64,000 nucleotides of DNA from Lumbricus rubellus (lineage: Eukaryota > Annelida > Clitellata > Crassiclitellata > Lumbricidae): contig OX243820.1 in the NCBI GenBank assembly GCA_945859605.1, positions 28,658,406-28,722,405 of the forward strand. The letters are read 5' to 3'. Below are positions 46,736-58,660 of this stretch, one piece after another. Below the pieces are notes generated by a model. It saw only the letters and a program-made list of their open reading frames with translations, was not told where the DNA came from and made no database searches. Each line of letters opens with the position of its first letter. Position 1 is the stretch's first letter. The position numbers and the translations under genes are program-made.

Positions 46736-47367
46736 ACAGACAGACAGCCAGAAAAGTCAAGCCAAGCTTGCGGAATTTCAGCTGCAGTTAAAAACTTTCC
46801 TAATTGAAATCCAGAATTCTAATCAGATCAGAACTTCTGAAGAATATTAAAAACTTGTTCATAATTTTTTTCAGAATAATTAATAAGAAAATTGTTCCCG
46901 TTTTCATCTAGTGTCAGAAGATTCATGCTCCGGGGAAATGATTAGCCTATCAGAGCAAAATATCGCCCAGCTCACAAATCATTAGGACGGTACTTCGGAA
47001 AATTAATGTGTTGCAAAGGCAATTTTCCCGCAAGCACTGCAGCTACTTGGAAAGACAGCCAGGCTTCTATCTATCGAGATCTACGAGATAAGGATTCTTT
47101 TATGAAAACCAATTTCGCTGCAACATTTATGACTTATTCGGCAACTGAAGTGTGCTCATCAGATAAGGAAATGACAACCTCTGGCTGCTTCTACCGTGCT
47201 GCAAACCATCTCATTTTATCAGATTTAGGAAGTTTTTAAGTGTATCAAATGATATCGGAATCAAAAGAGTACATACATGTATAAGATGAAATACAGAAAA
47301 TTGAATAGAATAACTAAAAGCTTTTATTTTCACTGACTTGTTCATTTCTTGTCCACTTTTAAGCCAT
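46736..47367. other. No gene proven; 77-residue ORF at 47006-47239
   Basis: The ORF starts MCCKGNFPAST and matches no family I know. The region is non-repetitive and could hold an exon or a regulatory site. Confidence 0.3.
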
Positions 47368-47436
47368 AAGAGCGCCTCTGAGTAGATTTCTTGAAGAGGC
47401 GCTATATAAATACTCTAAATAAAAATAAATAAATAA
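47368..47436 (+). repeat. SINE/LINE shared tail fragment
   Basis: Reads AGAGCGCCTCTGAGTAGATT and GAGGCGCTATATAAATACTC, then (AAAT)n; the best-preserved tail in the window. Confidence 0.8.
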
Positions 47437-47879
47437 CATATCACGTGTTCATGAAGTTTTAAATGTATGTAGCCTACGGCGTATTTGTACGCCTATCTCT
47501 GAATCAAAATACATACGACGATATATGACGTACGAAATTAAACCTCTAGGCCTAACCTTTTATGAACGACAGTGAATGAGGTGGATATTAATATTCCACA
47601 ATTTTAACAATAGCCTATGTATTGTATATTACTCTTAATCATATTCGGCTTATTAAAGAACAAGTATCCTTGAGACAGTCAATCACTCCTGTCCCTGTCT
47701 CTCTCTCTCTCTCTCTCTCTCTGCATGAATTGTCATGAATTGTCATGAATTGCTCCTTGTTTAATACCAAACATAAATTAATTATGTAAGAACAGGCAAA
47801 CATACTACTGTATAATTTATAGTCCGTTAATTCCTACAGCAGAAAAACAGAGGGCCTGTGTATTGTCTCACTGTCAATA

Positions 47880-48190
47880 ATAAACAAAATAGTAACGTCT
47901 ATTGTAATTGTCGACCTAATTAGTAACTTCTATTGTAAATGTTGGCCTAATTAGTAACTTCTATTGTAATTGTAGGCCTAATTAGTACTTTCTATGGTAA
48001 TCGCAATTAGTAACTTCTATTGTAAATTTTGGCCTAAATAGTAACTTCTGTTGCAATTGTAGGCCTAATTAGTCAATTTTATTGTAATTATAGGCTTAAT
48101 TAGTAACTTCTATTGAAATTGCATTTAGTAACTTAGTAATGTAAATGTTGGCCTAATTAGCAACTTCTGTTGATATTGTAATTAGTAATC
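47880..48190. repeat. Degenerate 28-31-bp minisatellite
   Basis: About 10 units of CCTAATTAGTAACTTCTATT plus GTAATTGTAGG. Confidence 0.9.
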
Positions 48191-48193
48191 TCT

Positions 48194-48426
<233 letters not shown>

Positions 48427-48814
48427 AGCACATGTTGGAATTTTATCAATTTGAAAGTGGTGTACGTAGGCTACAAATCTTAAGTCAAGAAGGAAATGAC
48501 ATAAGGAACTGAGAATCTGAACGAACAGACACATGTTAACTAAGCAAAAACCAGAGAGAGAGTTCCAAAATCTAATTCCAGCAGTCCCAAAAAAGTAAGT
48601 AAAATAAACCAAATATGCACACAGGCAAACTCCTTATAGTTCAAGTGACTGATAATGAAATGTAACTGTGACGTACATCTAGATAATTATTAATGTGGCC
48701 TTACTAGAATTACAGAAAATCCCATGGCTTCAGAAAACAATGATTTACAATGTGCATTGACAATAGAAAACTATGAGTGGGTTTCTTGAAAGAAGCCCCA
48801 TGAATTCTCAGAAC

Positions 48815-48960
48815 GAATAAATGAATGAATGAGTGAATTAATGAATTAATGAATTAAATGAATGAACTAATGAATGAATGAATGAATGAATTAAATGAAT
48901 GAAGAATTAAATGAATGAATGAATGAATGTATGAATGAATGAACGAATGAATGAATGTGC
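48815..48960. repeat. (ATGA)n microsatellite
   Basis: Imperfect ATGA/ATTA array. Confidence 0.9.
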
Positions 48961-48984
48961 AAGAGGCCTAGGGTGCACTAATAA

Positions 48985-49210
48985 AGTGGCCAGAATGCTG
49001 GACTGTCAACCAGGAATCTGGTGATTCAACCAATTTTGGTTCCACTTGTGTGCTGCAGGAGTCAACTCAACGCTAATGAGCACAATGAGCAATTGAGCAT
49101 ACACTGCCAGTGGAGAGGTAAAGGGTGTGCAAGAGGATTGGAACCCACTCCAATTCACGCTAAGGCTACGAGGGTGCATGAAGGGTTAACACTTCAAACC
49201 CATGTCAACG
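48985..49210 (+). mobile_element. tRNA-like SINE, probably family 1
   Basis: Head AAGTGGCCAGAATGCTGGAC and GTCAACCAGGAATCTGGTGA align with the head at 19850-19925; the B-box is decayed (TTTTGGTTCCA). Confidence 0.5.
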
Positions 49211-49314
49211 CCACTCGGAGTTAACTTAATGAATTCTCATTTCCCTATTCACTTTTATCATTTTCTACTTCATGTTTGCTTTCTATTTTTCTGTCTTCTC
49301 CTTCCTATACCTCT

Positions 49315-49316
<2 letters not shown>

Positions 49317-49374
<58 letters not shown>
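49317..49374. repeat. (CT)n microsatellite
   Basis: About 28 CT units. Confidence 0.95.
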
Positions 49375-49378
<4 letters not shown>

Positions 49379-49899
49379 CTTGCCATTTCAGTGACAGTAA
49401 GTGAGCTGTTATAGACTATATACATCATTTTAAAACTGGTTTTTAATGGTCACTAGCAGAACAACGTCAGTTAATCACTATTTAATCACATTTTAAAAAT
49501 TATACTTTCGCTGCTACAAATTCACATGTTTCGAATTGTACTTTCGCTGCTACAAATTCATATTCAAATAATATGATACTCTTAAACCGAGACCGTGCAA
49601 ATAAAGGCTGCAACAATTATCTCTGCAAGAAGCATTTATACATATAAATATAGGCCTAAATATTAATATATAAATATAAATATCGATGTATAAATATTGA
49701 TTCAAGAAATGTTTCTTACCAGTGCTGTTCATTCATTGCTGTAATGTCTCTGTCTGTCTGTCTGTCTTTCTGTCTGTACTTCTGTCTGTCTATCTGTCTG
49801 TGTGTCTGGCTAATGTGTCTGTCCCTTTATATGCCTGTCTAAATGGGTCAAGTTTCTATTTCATCTCCTTTATATATCCAGACGAACATTAAACGACAT

Positions 49900-50304
49900 A
49901 AACTGCGCGTTCGTTCATGCAGCGAGGTCAACACCAAATCTCGCAAATGAATCCCAACTGCAGAATGCTCATAGCGACTCACAAGATGGATGGATTTGCT
50001 CGGTGGCTGCTATTTGAACCAGATAACCCTCACTTTTAAGATAGTCGACGGTTCCCTCCCCCCCCCAACGCAAATCTATCTCCACGGCGCACCCAGAGCT
50101 CGGCAGCACAGAACCCGTCAGATGCGGCCAAAAATTGATCAAATCGGATCGAAAAAATTGGTCAATAATATCCGGCGAAGTCGAAATACAAATCCGGAAT
50201 AAATGCCAAGTCCGCGAAGAAATTGACGACCTATACCCGCAAATCATGGCATTTTCACGCGATACATTCGGCTGGAGGCCGAATTCATTTTATGCACCAC
50301 ATGG
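49900..50304 (+). other. Possible exon with a consensus donor; weak
   Basis: A plus-strand ORF (50135 on) reads REEIDDLYPQIMAFSRDTFG and ends at CACATG|GTAAGT (donor at 50305). The sequence is GC-richer than its flanks. I recognise no protein and found no partner exon. Confidence 0.2.
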
Positions 50305-50305
50305 T

Positions 50306-51629
50306 AAGTCACACTAGTTGGGGTGGGGGGGGGGTAGTAGGGGAACTTGGTGGCTTAGATTCTCACGGGCTTAATTAAGCATATCTAAAGTCATCACATT
50401 ACCTCATTCAAATGAAATCAGTGCCTTCGGTGCTGCTATCAACGCGAATTTAGCATACGGACATACAAACACCAGAACCACTTGAGAACCAGACCAACAT
50501 CAAAGATTCCATGCTGTGAGCCTGTGACCATATCAAGGCTCAAGCGCATACGCAATCAACCCTTCAGTACTACGCTCAGTCACACTGATTCACACCCAGC
50601 GCCGTTAACATACAAATCAGCTATAAATAATAAACTAGATAGTAGTGGCTGCTAGAGTAAGAAATTAAACTGCACATATTAAAATATTTTTACAAATTTA
50701 ATCATAGCATCACATACAAAATAAGCAGTGAATCATCTTCTTCACCACCACAATGACCACCATCACCATAATGATCACCACAATGACCACCACAATAACC
50801 ACCATCACCATCACCATTATTATTATCCTAACATACTGCATTATCTTACTATCTTATTATTAATGATCTTGGGGTAGCTGTTACACAAGGAAACGAGAGG
50901 TGACATAATTAATCATTGCATTATTTAACATGTATGCTATAACATGTATGCTATGCATGACGAGTTTTGTATGAAGCACCAAGTTTTAATTTTCATAGCA
51001 CCTTTTCTGTTATCCACTCAGAATTCACGCATAGATCTAATATTATTAGGCTAACGAATCTCAGAAGGCATCTTTAAGGAGCACTAGGCTATATCAATCC
51101 TAAATTGATAATAAGCGGGTTCGACAGCTCAATGACCCTTTTGATTTACATAGGTCTACGGGAAGTGCAGTCATTAGATCTATTGCATTAATTAAACATG
51201 GAGACTATCAACGGTACCAAGAAATTAAAATTCCTAAGTTTATTGATTGATTGTAGGCTAATTGTTAAAACTTCGCAAATTTAAGACTCGCTCGTTGCGT
51301 GCTTACAATTTTGGTAGAATCGACCTTTATTGAATCGACCTACTGCGCACGCGCACAGCGGCACACGACATATCGATTTCCGCTGACTGATTGATTGATA
51401 ACATTACAACATTCAGCGTTCTAGGTGTAAACAGGAGCCCTAAGCTAGAGCAGACCAAGTGAATCTTGTTCATCACACTATCTTCACTCCATACATCTAA
51501 AGAGTTCACTCCATCATCTGACACCTCACCACAAAAATCCTCGTCCCATCCACCCGAAATCGTCATGTATCATTCATGGTCCGCCAGGCGTGAGCAGATC
51601 TTGACTTCGTTAACGGAAACATTTCTGCC
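50306..51629. other. No feature recognised
   Basis: AT-rich; a short (CCACAATGA)n at 50745-50815. Confidence 0.4.
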
Positions 51630-51668
<39 letters not shown>

Positions 51669-51682
51669 GAAGCAGCAGCAGC
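51630..51682. repeat. (CAG)n microsatellite
   Basis: Encodes poly-Gln in one short ORF that shows no other protein character. Confidence 0.9.
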
Positions 51683-52892
51683 CTTCAAACCATCGAACCC
51701 GACAAATCCAGTTTCATGGGACGAAAACCCATTAAGCGCGAGCGATAATCCTGACTCATGTTATTATTCATTCCATTATTTATCATACGTGTATCGTCAA
51801 ATTATCTCATATGACCATTTGTCACAGAGACTAAACTACTGAGAAATGTCAAATGCGTTCTGTTCCTCGAACTGTACTTGAATTGATAAGTAAACTTTCA
51901 AATGAATTATATGAATGAAATCATGTGTAGATGAACTGCGATAATTAATCATTCAGAAATTCATACTACATTCTGCACACTCCAGAAGAGCCAATTGAGA
52001 ATTAAACAATGTCAAATTTTGTACATGTATAAGAAAACACACTTTTAGAAACAAAGCACTTAACGGACAAATAGACAATTTTAAGCACTGAACAAAGAAA
52101 CATGTAAATATTACGAATTATTAGATAAAATATAGGAATCTCTAGAATAGGTCTATTCATAAAGTGTCATCATTTTTTCAGCTACTAAACCCTTTTTGAC
52201 ATGGTATGGTATACATCAGAATTTGGGGCATCTAATGGTTTAACTATACAATGCATGGGAAATACTCTAAAACGTTGGGATCTCTGAGAAGCACCTTCTA
52301 AACACACCCTCCTTACACAATGATCAACGAAGATCACGTGATCATGTGAAACTAAAAAATTCTGGAATGCACATGCCGTATACAACAAGCAAACAGGTTG
52401 AATAAACAGGCAAGCAATTAGCTCTATTTGCATATAATTATGACAAATACACAATGTACTTGCACTACACATAGTAAGAGCAATAAAAGAATATTATGAC
52501 AGAATATATAGATACATAGACATATAAATTATATATATAGCCCTATTATGACACATTGCAATGTGTTCGCAAATCCTAGTTATAAATATATATATATACA
52601 TGTAACTGACACCAGGCAATAGGCAATGATAGGATTAGTTATACTATAATATAATATACTGTTATAGTGATTCATAACATACAAACCTTTCCAAAAACGT
52701 CGGTGAAGTCTGACAGTATTTCTTGAATACGGTTTTCAATTCAAATTCCGTTTGATACATGTAGATAGTTTGTGAATGAAGTTCTCACAGCTAATTCTGT
52801 TAACCAGTGAAATGTGGAACAGAAATAACAAGGAATTCAGAGCTTTCCATGTGTTGGCCATAATACTTTTTCTGTCCATCTACGGCATGCCG
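51683..52892. other. No feature recognised
   Basis: AT-rich, unique-looking. Confidence 0.4.
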
Positions 52893-52970
52893 CTGCTTAA
52901 CGACAGTGCTACCATTTCAAAGAGGATCAGTGTTGTCCCCTCCTTTATCCAGCCTTGGGACTGACACTGA
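52893..52970 (-). repeat. Short interspersed repeat (CCAGTCCCAAGCC type), minus strand
   Basis: Reverse complement reads GTGTCAGTCCCAAGGCTGGA, then TAAAGGAGGGG and CACTGTCGTTAAGC. Confidence 0.8.
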
Positions 52971-53419
52971 CAGAGACAGAGTGCAAGTTACTGTGCAACC
53001 AGTGGCAGATCGAGTTGTCTATCTAGAGCTCTTATCAATTTTATATATTTTCTCAGAGTTAAATAAGTTGGAGGGGACACTTCCAAGGGAAGAAATGTGA
53101 AATTTGGGGAGATAAAACTTCGCAGGCGGGGGTTGTTGGAGCGAAAAATCTACAAGTCGTTTATGTACACATCTGTATGTGTGCATATCAGTTGGCATTT
53201 ATTTATTGCCTTTAAGCACCTATCAAAAACTCTGATAATTAACAGGAAGACCCAAATAAAGGCTTTGGAGACGAATTGATATGTAAATGCAGATAGAACA
53301 AAGACTTCAAAGCAGAATGGATTTAATCATAATGCATGTGCAATTGTGCATTGTGCAAACACATACATGCACGCGAAATGATGCAACTATGTGAACACTT
53401 ATGCAGTGTATGCACATAA

Positions 53420-53767
53420 GAGCACCTACAAGTCCTACATGTGAACACGTGACCACACACATACATGAGCCAATGCTAAAATAAACAAGCAACTACATGT
53501 ATATGCATACATACAATGACACAACCATACACACAAACACATACAGGCAGACCCAAACACACACATATGCACAAACACACACAAACAAACACACACATAA
53601 AAGGCTAACACATTTCTCACATGCAAGCACATAAACACACACACCCACACACAATTGGACACTCACTCAAAAGACACAAAGGCACACACTCATAATATGT
53701 ACAAACACAGCCTCTACATAAACAGATACAATAATTGCAAACATATGCACACACACCAAGTAGACAT

Positions 53768-53806
<39 letters not shown>

Positions 53807-53864
53807 GACAGGCACATATTCACACAAACACACACACACACATACAATACATGGACAGGCACAT

Positions 53865-53908
<44 letters not shown>

Positions 53909-53910
53909 CC
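53420..53910. repeat. (CA)n-rich tract
   Basis: Two perfect CA runs (about 53769-53803 and 53869-53904) inside a degenerate region; ATGGACAGGCACATATTCAC occurs twice. Confidence 0.95.
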
Positions 53911-54049
53911 CAACAATGGACGACTGTCGGAAAGGCAGGTGAAGCAGGACGTATACCAAACAACGAAACTTAAATCAAATAAACGCTTCGTCATCAATCA
54001 CAGCATCGTGCATTTTGCATGATCTGCGAAAACTTATTCCTGCAATACA

Positions 54050-54300
54050 ATCCGTTCACCAATGATATCAATCAGAGGACGAACGAGTGACAGAGAACCT
54101 AATGAATTAACCAATCACGGGACAGCAGGCAAAGGGTTAATACGATTAAGGAGTTAATCGGCTCAGAAGGCCACCGTGCAATAAGGCTGCAACTGTTATC
54201 AGGAAGACGCAGTTTCATCTGTTATTTGTCAAAATCACTCCAGCAAGATAAGAGATTATCAGGAGAAGACATTAACACGCCTGCCATCAACAGCTCCATT
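54050..54300. promoter_or_regulatory. Possible cis-regulatory block with clustered GATA-type sites
   Basis: Non-repetitive sequence with TTATCAGG twice, AGATAAGAGATTATC, and AATTAACC/GGTTAAT sites. Regulatory role is only inferred from motif clustering. Confidence 0.2.
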
Positions 54301-54404
54301 TACACTTTTTTAAGGTGCATTAACCTACATAAATATAAATAAAGAGCTTAGACATAATATTATACATGCACATGGACATATATATAAGCTTAAAACACGC
54401 ATGC

Positions 54405-54407
54405 ATG

Positions 54408-54440
<33 letters not shown>
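54405..54440. repeat. (CA)n microsatellite
   Basis: Short perfect run after GCGCGC. Confidence 0.9.
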
Positions 54441-54837
54441 GATATGCATATGCACACACATTCACACAAGCAAACATACAAACATAATCATACATGAATT
54501 CATACATACATAAATCTATCACATACATAAAAGAAGCTAGGGTATGCATATAATATCGGCCAAATGTTTTAACATTATAATGGCGGAATTTACCCTAAGA
54601 CACTCACCATCCATAAACAACTAGTCTGACAATTGGACAATGGACGTTGATAAGGAAATAGTTTTTAAAAATGGGTTTACAGAATTAAAATCGAAGATTA
54701 CCTTCGAGTTTTTACCCATAATTATTGGCAACAGAATTGAGAAATGGGAGTTCGATCAAAATCGTTTTGTTATCATTAATCAGCATGTAACAAAGCAAGG
54801 TTTAATTTTTATGATTGTATTATGTGCTATATATATA

Positions 54838-56015
54838 CAGGGTGGGCCAAAAAAAAAGACCCCCCCTAGGTTTTTTGCCAATATCTTTGCCAGAAGTAAG
54901 AATTTTGAAATGAAATTTTACAGTCTTAAAGGCAATTCATATTTACATATGATGGCCAGATTTCATCAAAATATTTCAAACACGACAAAAGTTATAACAA
55001 TTTTAGTGAGGCCACTCCTCGTTTTTTGACGATTCAAAAATGAAAAGCAAAAAAATGAGGTTTTTTGCCAACATCTCGGCCAGAATTAAGAATTTCCAAA
55101 TGAAATTTCACAGTCTTAAAGGCAATTCATATTTACACATGAGAGTGAGATTTCATCAAAATATTTCAAACACAAGTTACACAACACAAGTTATACCACT
55201 TTTAGTTAGACCACCCACCGTTTTTGACGATTCAAAAACGAAACGTAACAAAAAGTAACAAAAACACGATTTTATTAAGTCTCATCTCAAATAACTGTTG
55301 TCAAATGAACTTGGTAGTGCTTCACAACTTGTGTTCAATGGGCCCACAACCAGTGCCAAAACTTCTTTTGAGTCTCTTTGCAAAGTTCTTGATGGACCTG
55401 TTGATTAATCTGACAGATTCCTTATTTACCAATTCAATGTCATCTTGCTAAATGACTTCTCAGTGACGTGCAGCCACGCTGGTACCCTGTTTCTTTTTTA
55501 AATAGTAATAATAATGATCACCTGGCAATACCAAGGCTTTTTGATAACAAATATTTGAGATGAGACTTAATAAAATTGTGTTTTTGCCACTTTTTGCTGC
55601 GTTACGTCTTTGAATCGTCCAAAAATGGGGGGTGGCCTCACTAAAAGTGATATAACTTTTGTTGTGTTTGAAATATTTTGATGAAATCTGGCCATCATGT
55701 GTGGATATGAATTGTCTGTAAGGGTGCAAAATTTCATTTCGATATTCTTACCTGTGGCCAAGATATTGGCCAGAATAATTGAGTTGATTTTTTGTTACTT
55801 TTTGTTGCGTCGGGTTTTTGAATCGTCAAAAAACGGTGGGTGGTTTCACTAAAAGTAGTGTAACTTTTGTTCTGTTTGAAATATTTTAATGAAATATGGC
55901 CATCAGGTGTAAATATGAATTGTCTATAAGACTGTAAAATTTCATTTCGAACTTCTTAATTTTGGTCAAGATATTGGCAAAAATCTTAGGGGGGTCTTTT
56001 TTTTGGCCCACCCTG
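54838..56015. mobile_element. CAGGGTG-family Tc1/mariner-type element, long copy
   Basis: 1178 bp, TA on both sides, ends CAGGGTGGGCC and GGCCCACCCTG. Each arm contains two tandem units of about 190-220 bp (left from 54880 and 55060; right from 55560 and 55790) in opposite orientation, sharing GCCAATATCT, AAATGAAATTTYACAG and TCATCAAAATATTTC. Between the arms lies a minus-strand transposase remnant. Confidence 0.88.
55322..55441 (-). pseudogene. Transposase C-terminal remnant in the CAGGGTG element
   Basis: 39 residues reading DIELVNKESVRLINRSIKNF then AKRLKRSF and ending GPIEHKL before the stop. The spacing and the terminal GxxIEHxL resemble the very C-terminus of mariner-like transposases. 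No catalytic residues are present. Confidence 0.5.
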
Positions 56016-56499
56016 TAGAGTGCAGCATTAAAATCTGATTTTTTCTCTGGTTCCTGGTAACGTCTCGGGACTAATTTACCCCTTGCCAAAATAACCCTGG
56101 CTTCCCCTACATTTTATAGGCCTAGGCTAGATGAATGCACTGGAGCATAGCACACAGTCATACATAATAGACAATTGGACATAGACATAGCCTACTTGCA
56201 AAATACTCACATTGTCACACAGTATCATGATGTGAAATCATTCTATGAGACAGTTTAACTTTGTGGTAAGACACTTTGTCAATCCTCTTATTAAAACGTA
56301 TTCTCCAATTAAGTAAAATAATTCATTCTCGAGATTGAATTATATTCTTTTGATTGTTATGTATTCTCGGCAGTGTCATCACCTGTGTGCTGCTGATTCT
56401 AGATGAAAAGTCAAAACTCCATGAAAACGCAAACGTTTCCAGTGAGATGTTATGATAATGGAAATTATAAACGACATATCAGATTATTCAATACAAGTC

Positions 56500-57070
56500 T
56501 TTAACAGATTTACTTAATGCGCTCTAAGTCGACAGCCAACCAAAGCAGCAGCATCAGCATTGACGGAAACTGCTTTCGGCTCATCACTGCACATTAAATC
56601 TTTAATGGAAATAAGATCGCCTTCGGTTAATTCTAACCTCAGTCAGCGCACGCGAATTTGTCCGTCACTCCGTTCCGACGACGGCCATTTCACCCGACCC
56701 CGAAATAGCTCCGCGCATCACCAGAGCCATCCGACCGCTGCGCCTCGCAGAAACGATGTTCCAACGAACAGTAGCTGCTCCGACGATCTGTCAGCAATCG
56801 TGTCGTTTTGGTTTCTGGCGCCTCCTCAGCCGCCATTCGGGGGGGGGGGGGGGGGTCGGGGTGGGGGGGGGGGTGATAATATCATCAACACGCGTTGAAA
56901 ACTCATTTGCGCCGCATCTGCGGTTGGAGCGTGCCACGGGCGACCATTACATTGCAGCAGCGCCACACGCGGCACTTGCGTGCAAGGACCGCTTCTTCCG
57001 ATGGTCGGTGCTAACTCCGACACCTATCTAATGGATTAGTGGCGTGCTAATGCCGTCGCAACTTCTGTCG
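56500..57070. promoter_or_regulatory. CpG-rich patch with a short minus-strand ORF
   Basis: CpG-dense, with a G-run at 56839-56872. On the minus strand ATG 56836 opens 48 codons starting MAAEEAPETKTTRLL and stopping at 56690, with a GTGAAA donor-like site near the end. It could be a promoter and first exon; no family recognised. Confidence 0.2.
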
Positions 57071-57589
57071 TCGCCAACAAGAACTGTCTTTACACATGTC
57101 AACGGCGGCGGTGGCGCGACAAAGAAAGCCGTCTTGCTGCCTCGAGGATGTAACTATGGAAAGACCTGGATACTGTGCTTATTATATCGAAATAAAACAC
57201 GCTGCTCGAAATATGGAAAATACGCAGAGTTTGACTATGAGAGAGCATTAAACATAATTATAATGTAGCCTATATTTCGTGATTTCCAGAACAAATGGAG
57301 GGTAATCTGTCATTTTAAAGTTTTAAATTATTTGCGATTGCATGGGTTTTACCGTTGGTCAAATAGGGCCAATAGGCTACAGGGTGGACTGACAAAAAGA
57401 ATTCTTGCCACTTCAAAGTTGGAGTGATAAAAATAATTTATTTTTCTTAAATAGAAGTGGAATTGATGAAGCAAATTCTTGTGTAACATGGAAGCTGGAT
57501 TGAGGAAAAATAATGAGAACAAATAATTGTGTGAATAATTTTATAATGCCAAAGTGATAGATTAAGGTCTGCCAAAATGTAGATTAAAC
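57071..57589. other. No feature recognised
   Basis: CAGGGTGGAC at 57379 resembles a MITE end but has no partner. Confidence 0.4.
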
Positions 57590-57812
57590 GAAAGCACTCT
57601 ACTCAGACTTAGGGCCTGCACTTTACTCAAACTTAGGGCCTGCACTTTACTCAGACTTAGGGCCTGTACTTTACTCAAACTTAGGGCCTGCACTTTACTC
57701 AGACTTAGGGCCTGCACTTTACTCAGACTTAGGGCCTGCACTCTACTCAGACTTAGGGCCTGCACTTTACTCAAACTTAGGGCCTGCACTTTACTCAGAC
57801 TTAGGGCCTATA
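57590..57812. repeat. 24-bp minisatellite, about nine copies
   Basis: Unit CTTAGGGCCTGCACTTTACT plus CAGA, with A/G variation at CAAA/CAGA. Confidence 0.97.
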
Positions 57813-58066
57813 TATTGGCAGTCAGGCCTACTTGCGGCGGGTAACAGAACAGCAATTTGAGCAGAGCATTATTGTAAGTGTAATTGGGACATTTAATACA
57901 ATGCCGGTTATACAATGTCATAGGCTACCTTACAAAACAGTGACAGCATAGAACTTTTTATTAGGCCTACAATCATTTTTTGCGTAACTGCTATTATTTA
58001 ACCATGCAACGCCGGTATAGACAACATTAGAAAATAAGCTACAAATCATTACACGGCTAATGTAAG

Positions 58067-58359
58067 CATAGGCGTAGGGAACATTTCAGGAGTGGGGGGG
58101 GGGGCAAAAGTTTAACTTTTGCCCGAAAAATCTGAAGACTTTTTTTTCTGTCCGGCCGAAAATTCCCGTAACTTTTGACTTTTCCGCCCGAAAAAATCTG
58201 ACGACCTTTTTTTTTTTTTTTTTTAGTCGTCCGGTCGAAATTCCGAAATTTCTTAGTACATTTTTTTACTTTTCCCGGGATGCTTGCCCGAAAAACCAGA
58301 CTTGCCCGAAATTTGGGGGGGCATTTGCCCCCTCTGGACCCCCGTCTCCTACGCCTATG
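58067..58359. mobile_element. CATAGGCG-family MITE, copy C, TSD AATGTAAG
   Basis: 293 bp, same orientation as copy A, ends CATAGGCGTAGG and CCTACGCCTATG; AATGTAAG flanks both sides (58059-58066, 58360-58367). Confidence 0.95.
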
Positions 58360-58660
58360 AATGTAAGTATAAAACTAAATATAGTCTGGCAGTCTGGGTA
58401 ATATGATGAAAAGAAAAAGACCACTGTGAGCAATCAGTTCCATGCATACACTTTATTCTTGTGTGAAAGCATTAAGAAGTGAACTCTGATCAGTACTTCC
58501 CAGCTGATAGAGGGCAGTGCAATAAATTATTTAGCAAATTAGTTCCAGCAGCATCCGATAGGTGCAGACACCATCTGCACATTCGGGCGAACCGCACCAA
58601 AGTGCAATATTCATAACGTTTGTTTTGATGTGAATGACTCAGGCGTATATAATATATATA

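Noticed and set aside
46316..46850. Six ORFs of 106-145 residues
   Set aside because: Translations of the (CATA)n and (CATG)n arrays.
51466..51735. 89-residue poly-Gln protein
   Set aside because: The Gln run is a (CAG)n microsatellite, and the flanks do not resemble a protein; a minus-strand ORF overlaps it.
57379..57400. CAGGGTGGAC as a further CAGGGTG-family MITE
   Set aside because: No partner end CACCCTG was found downstream; a single 10-bp match is not enough.
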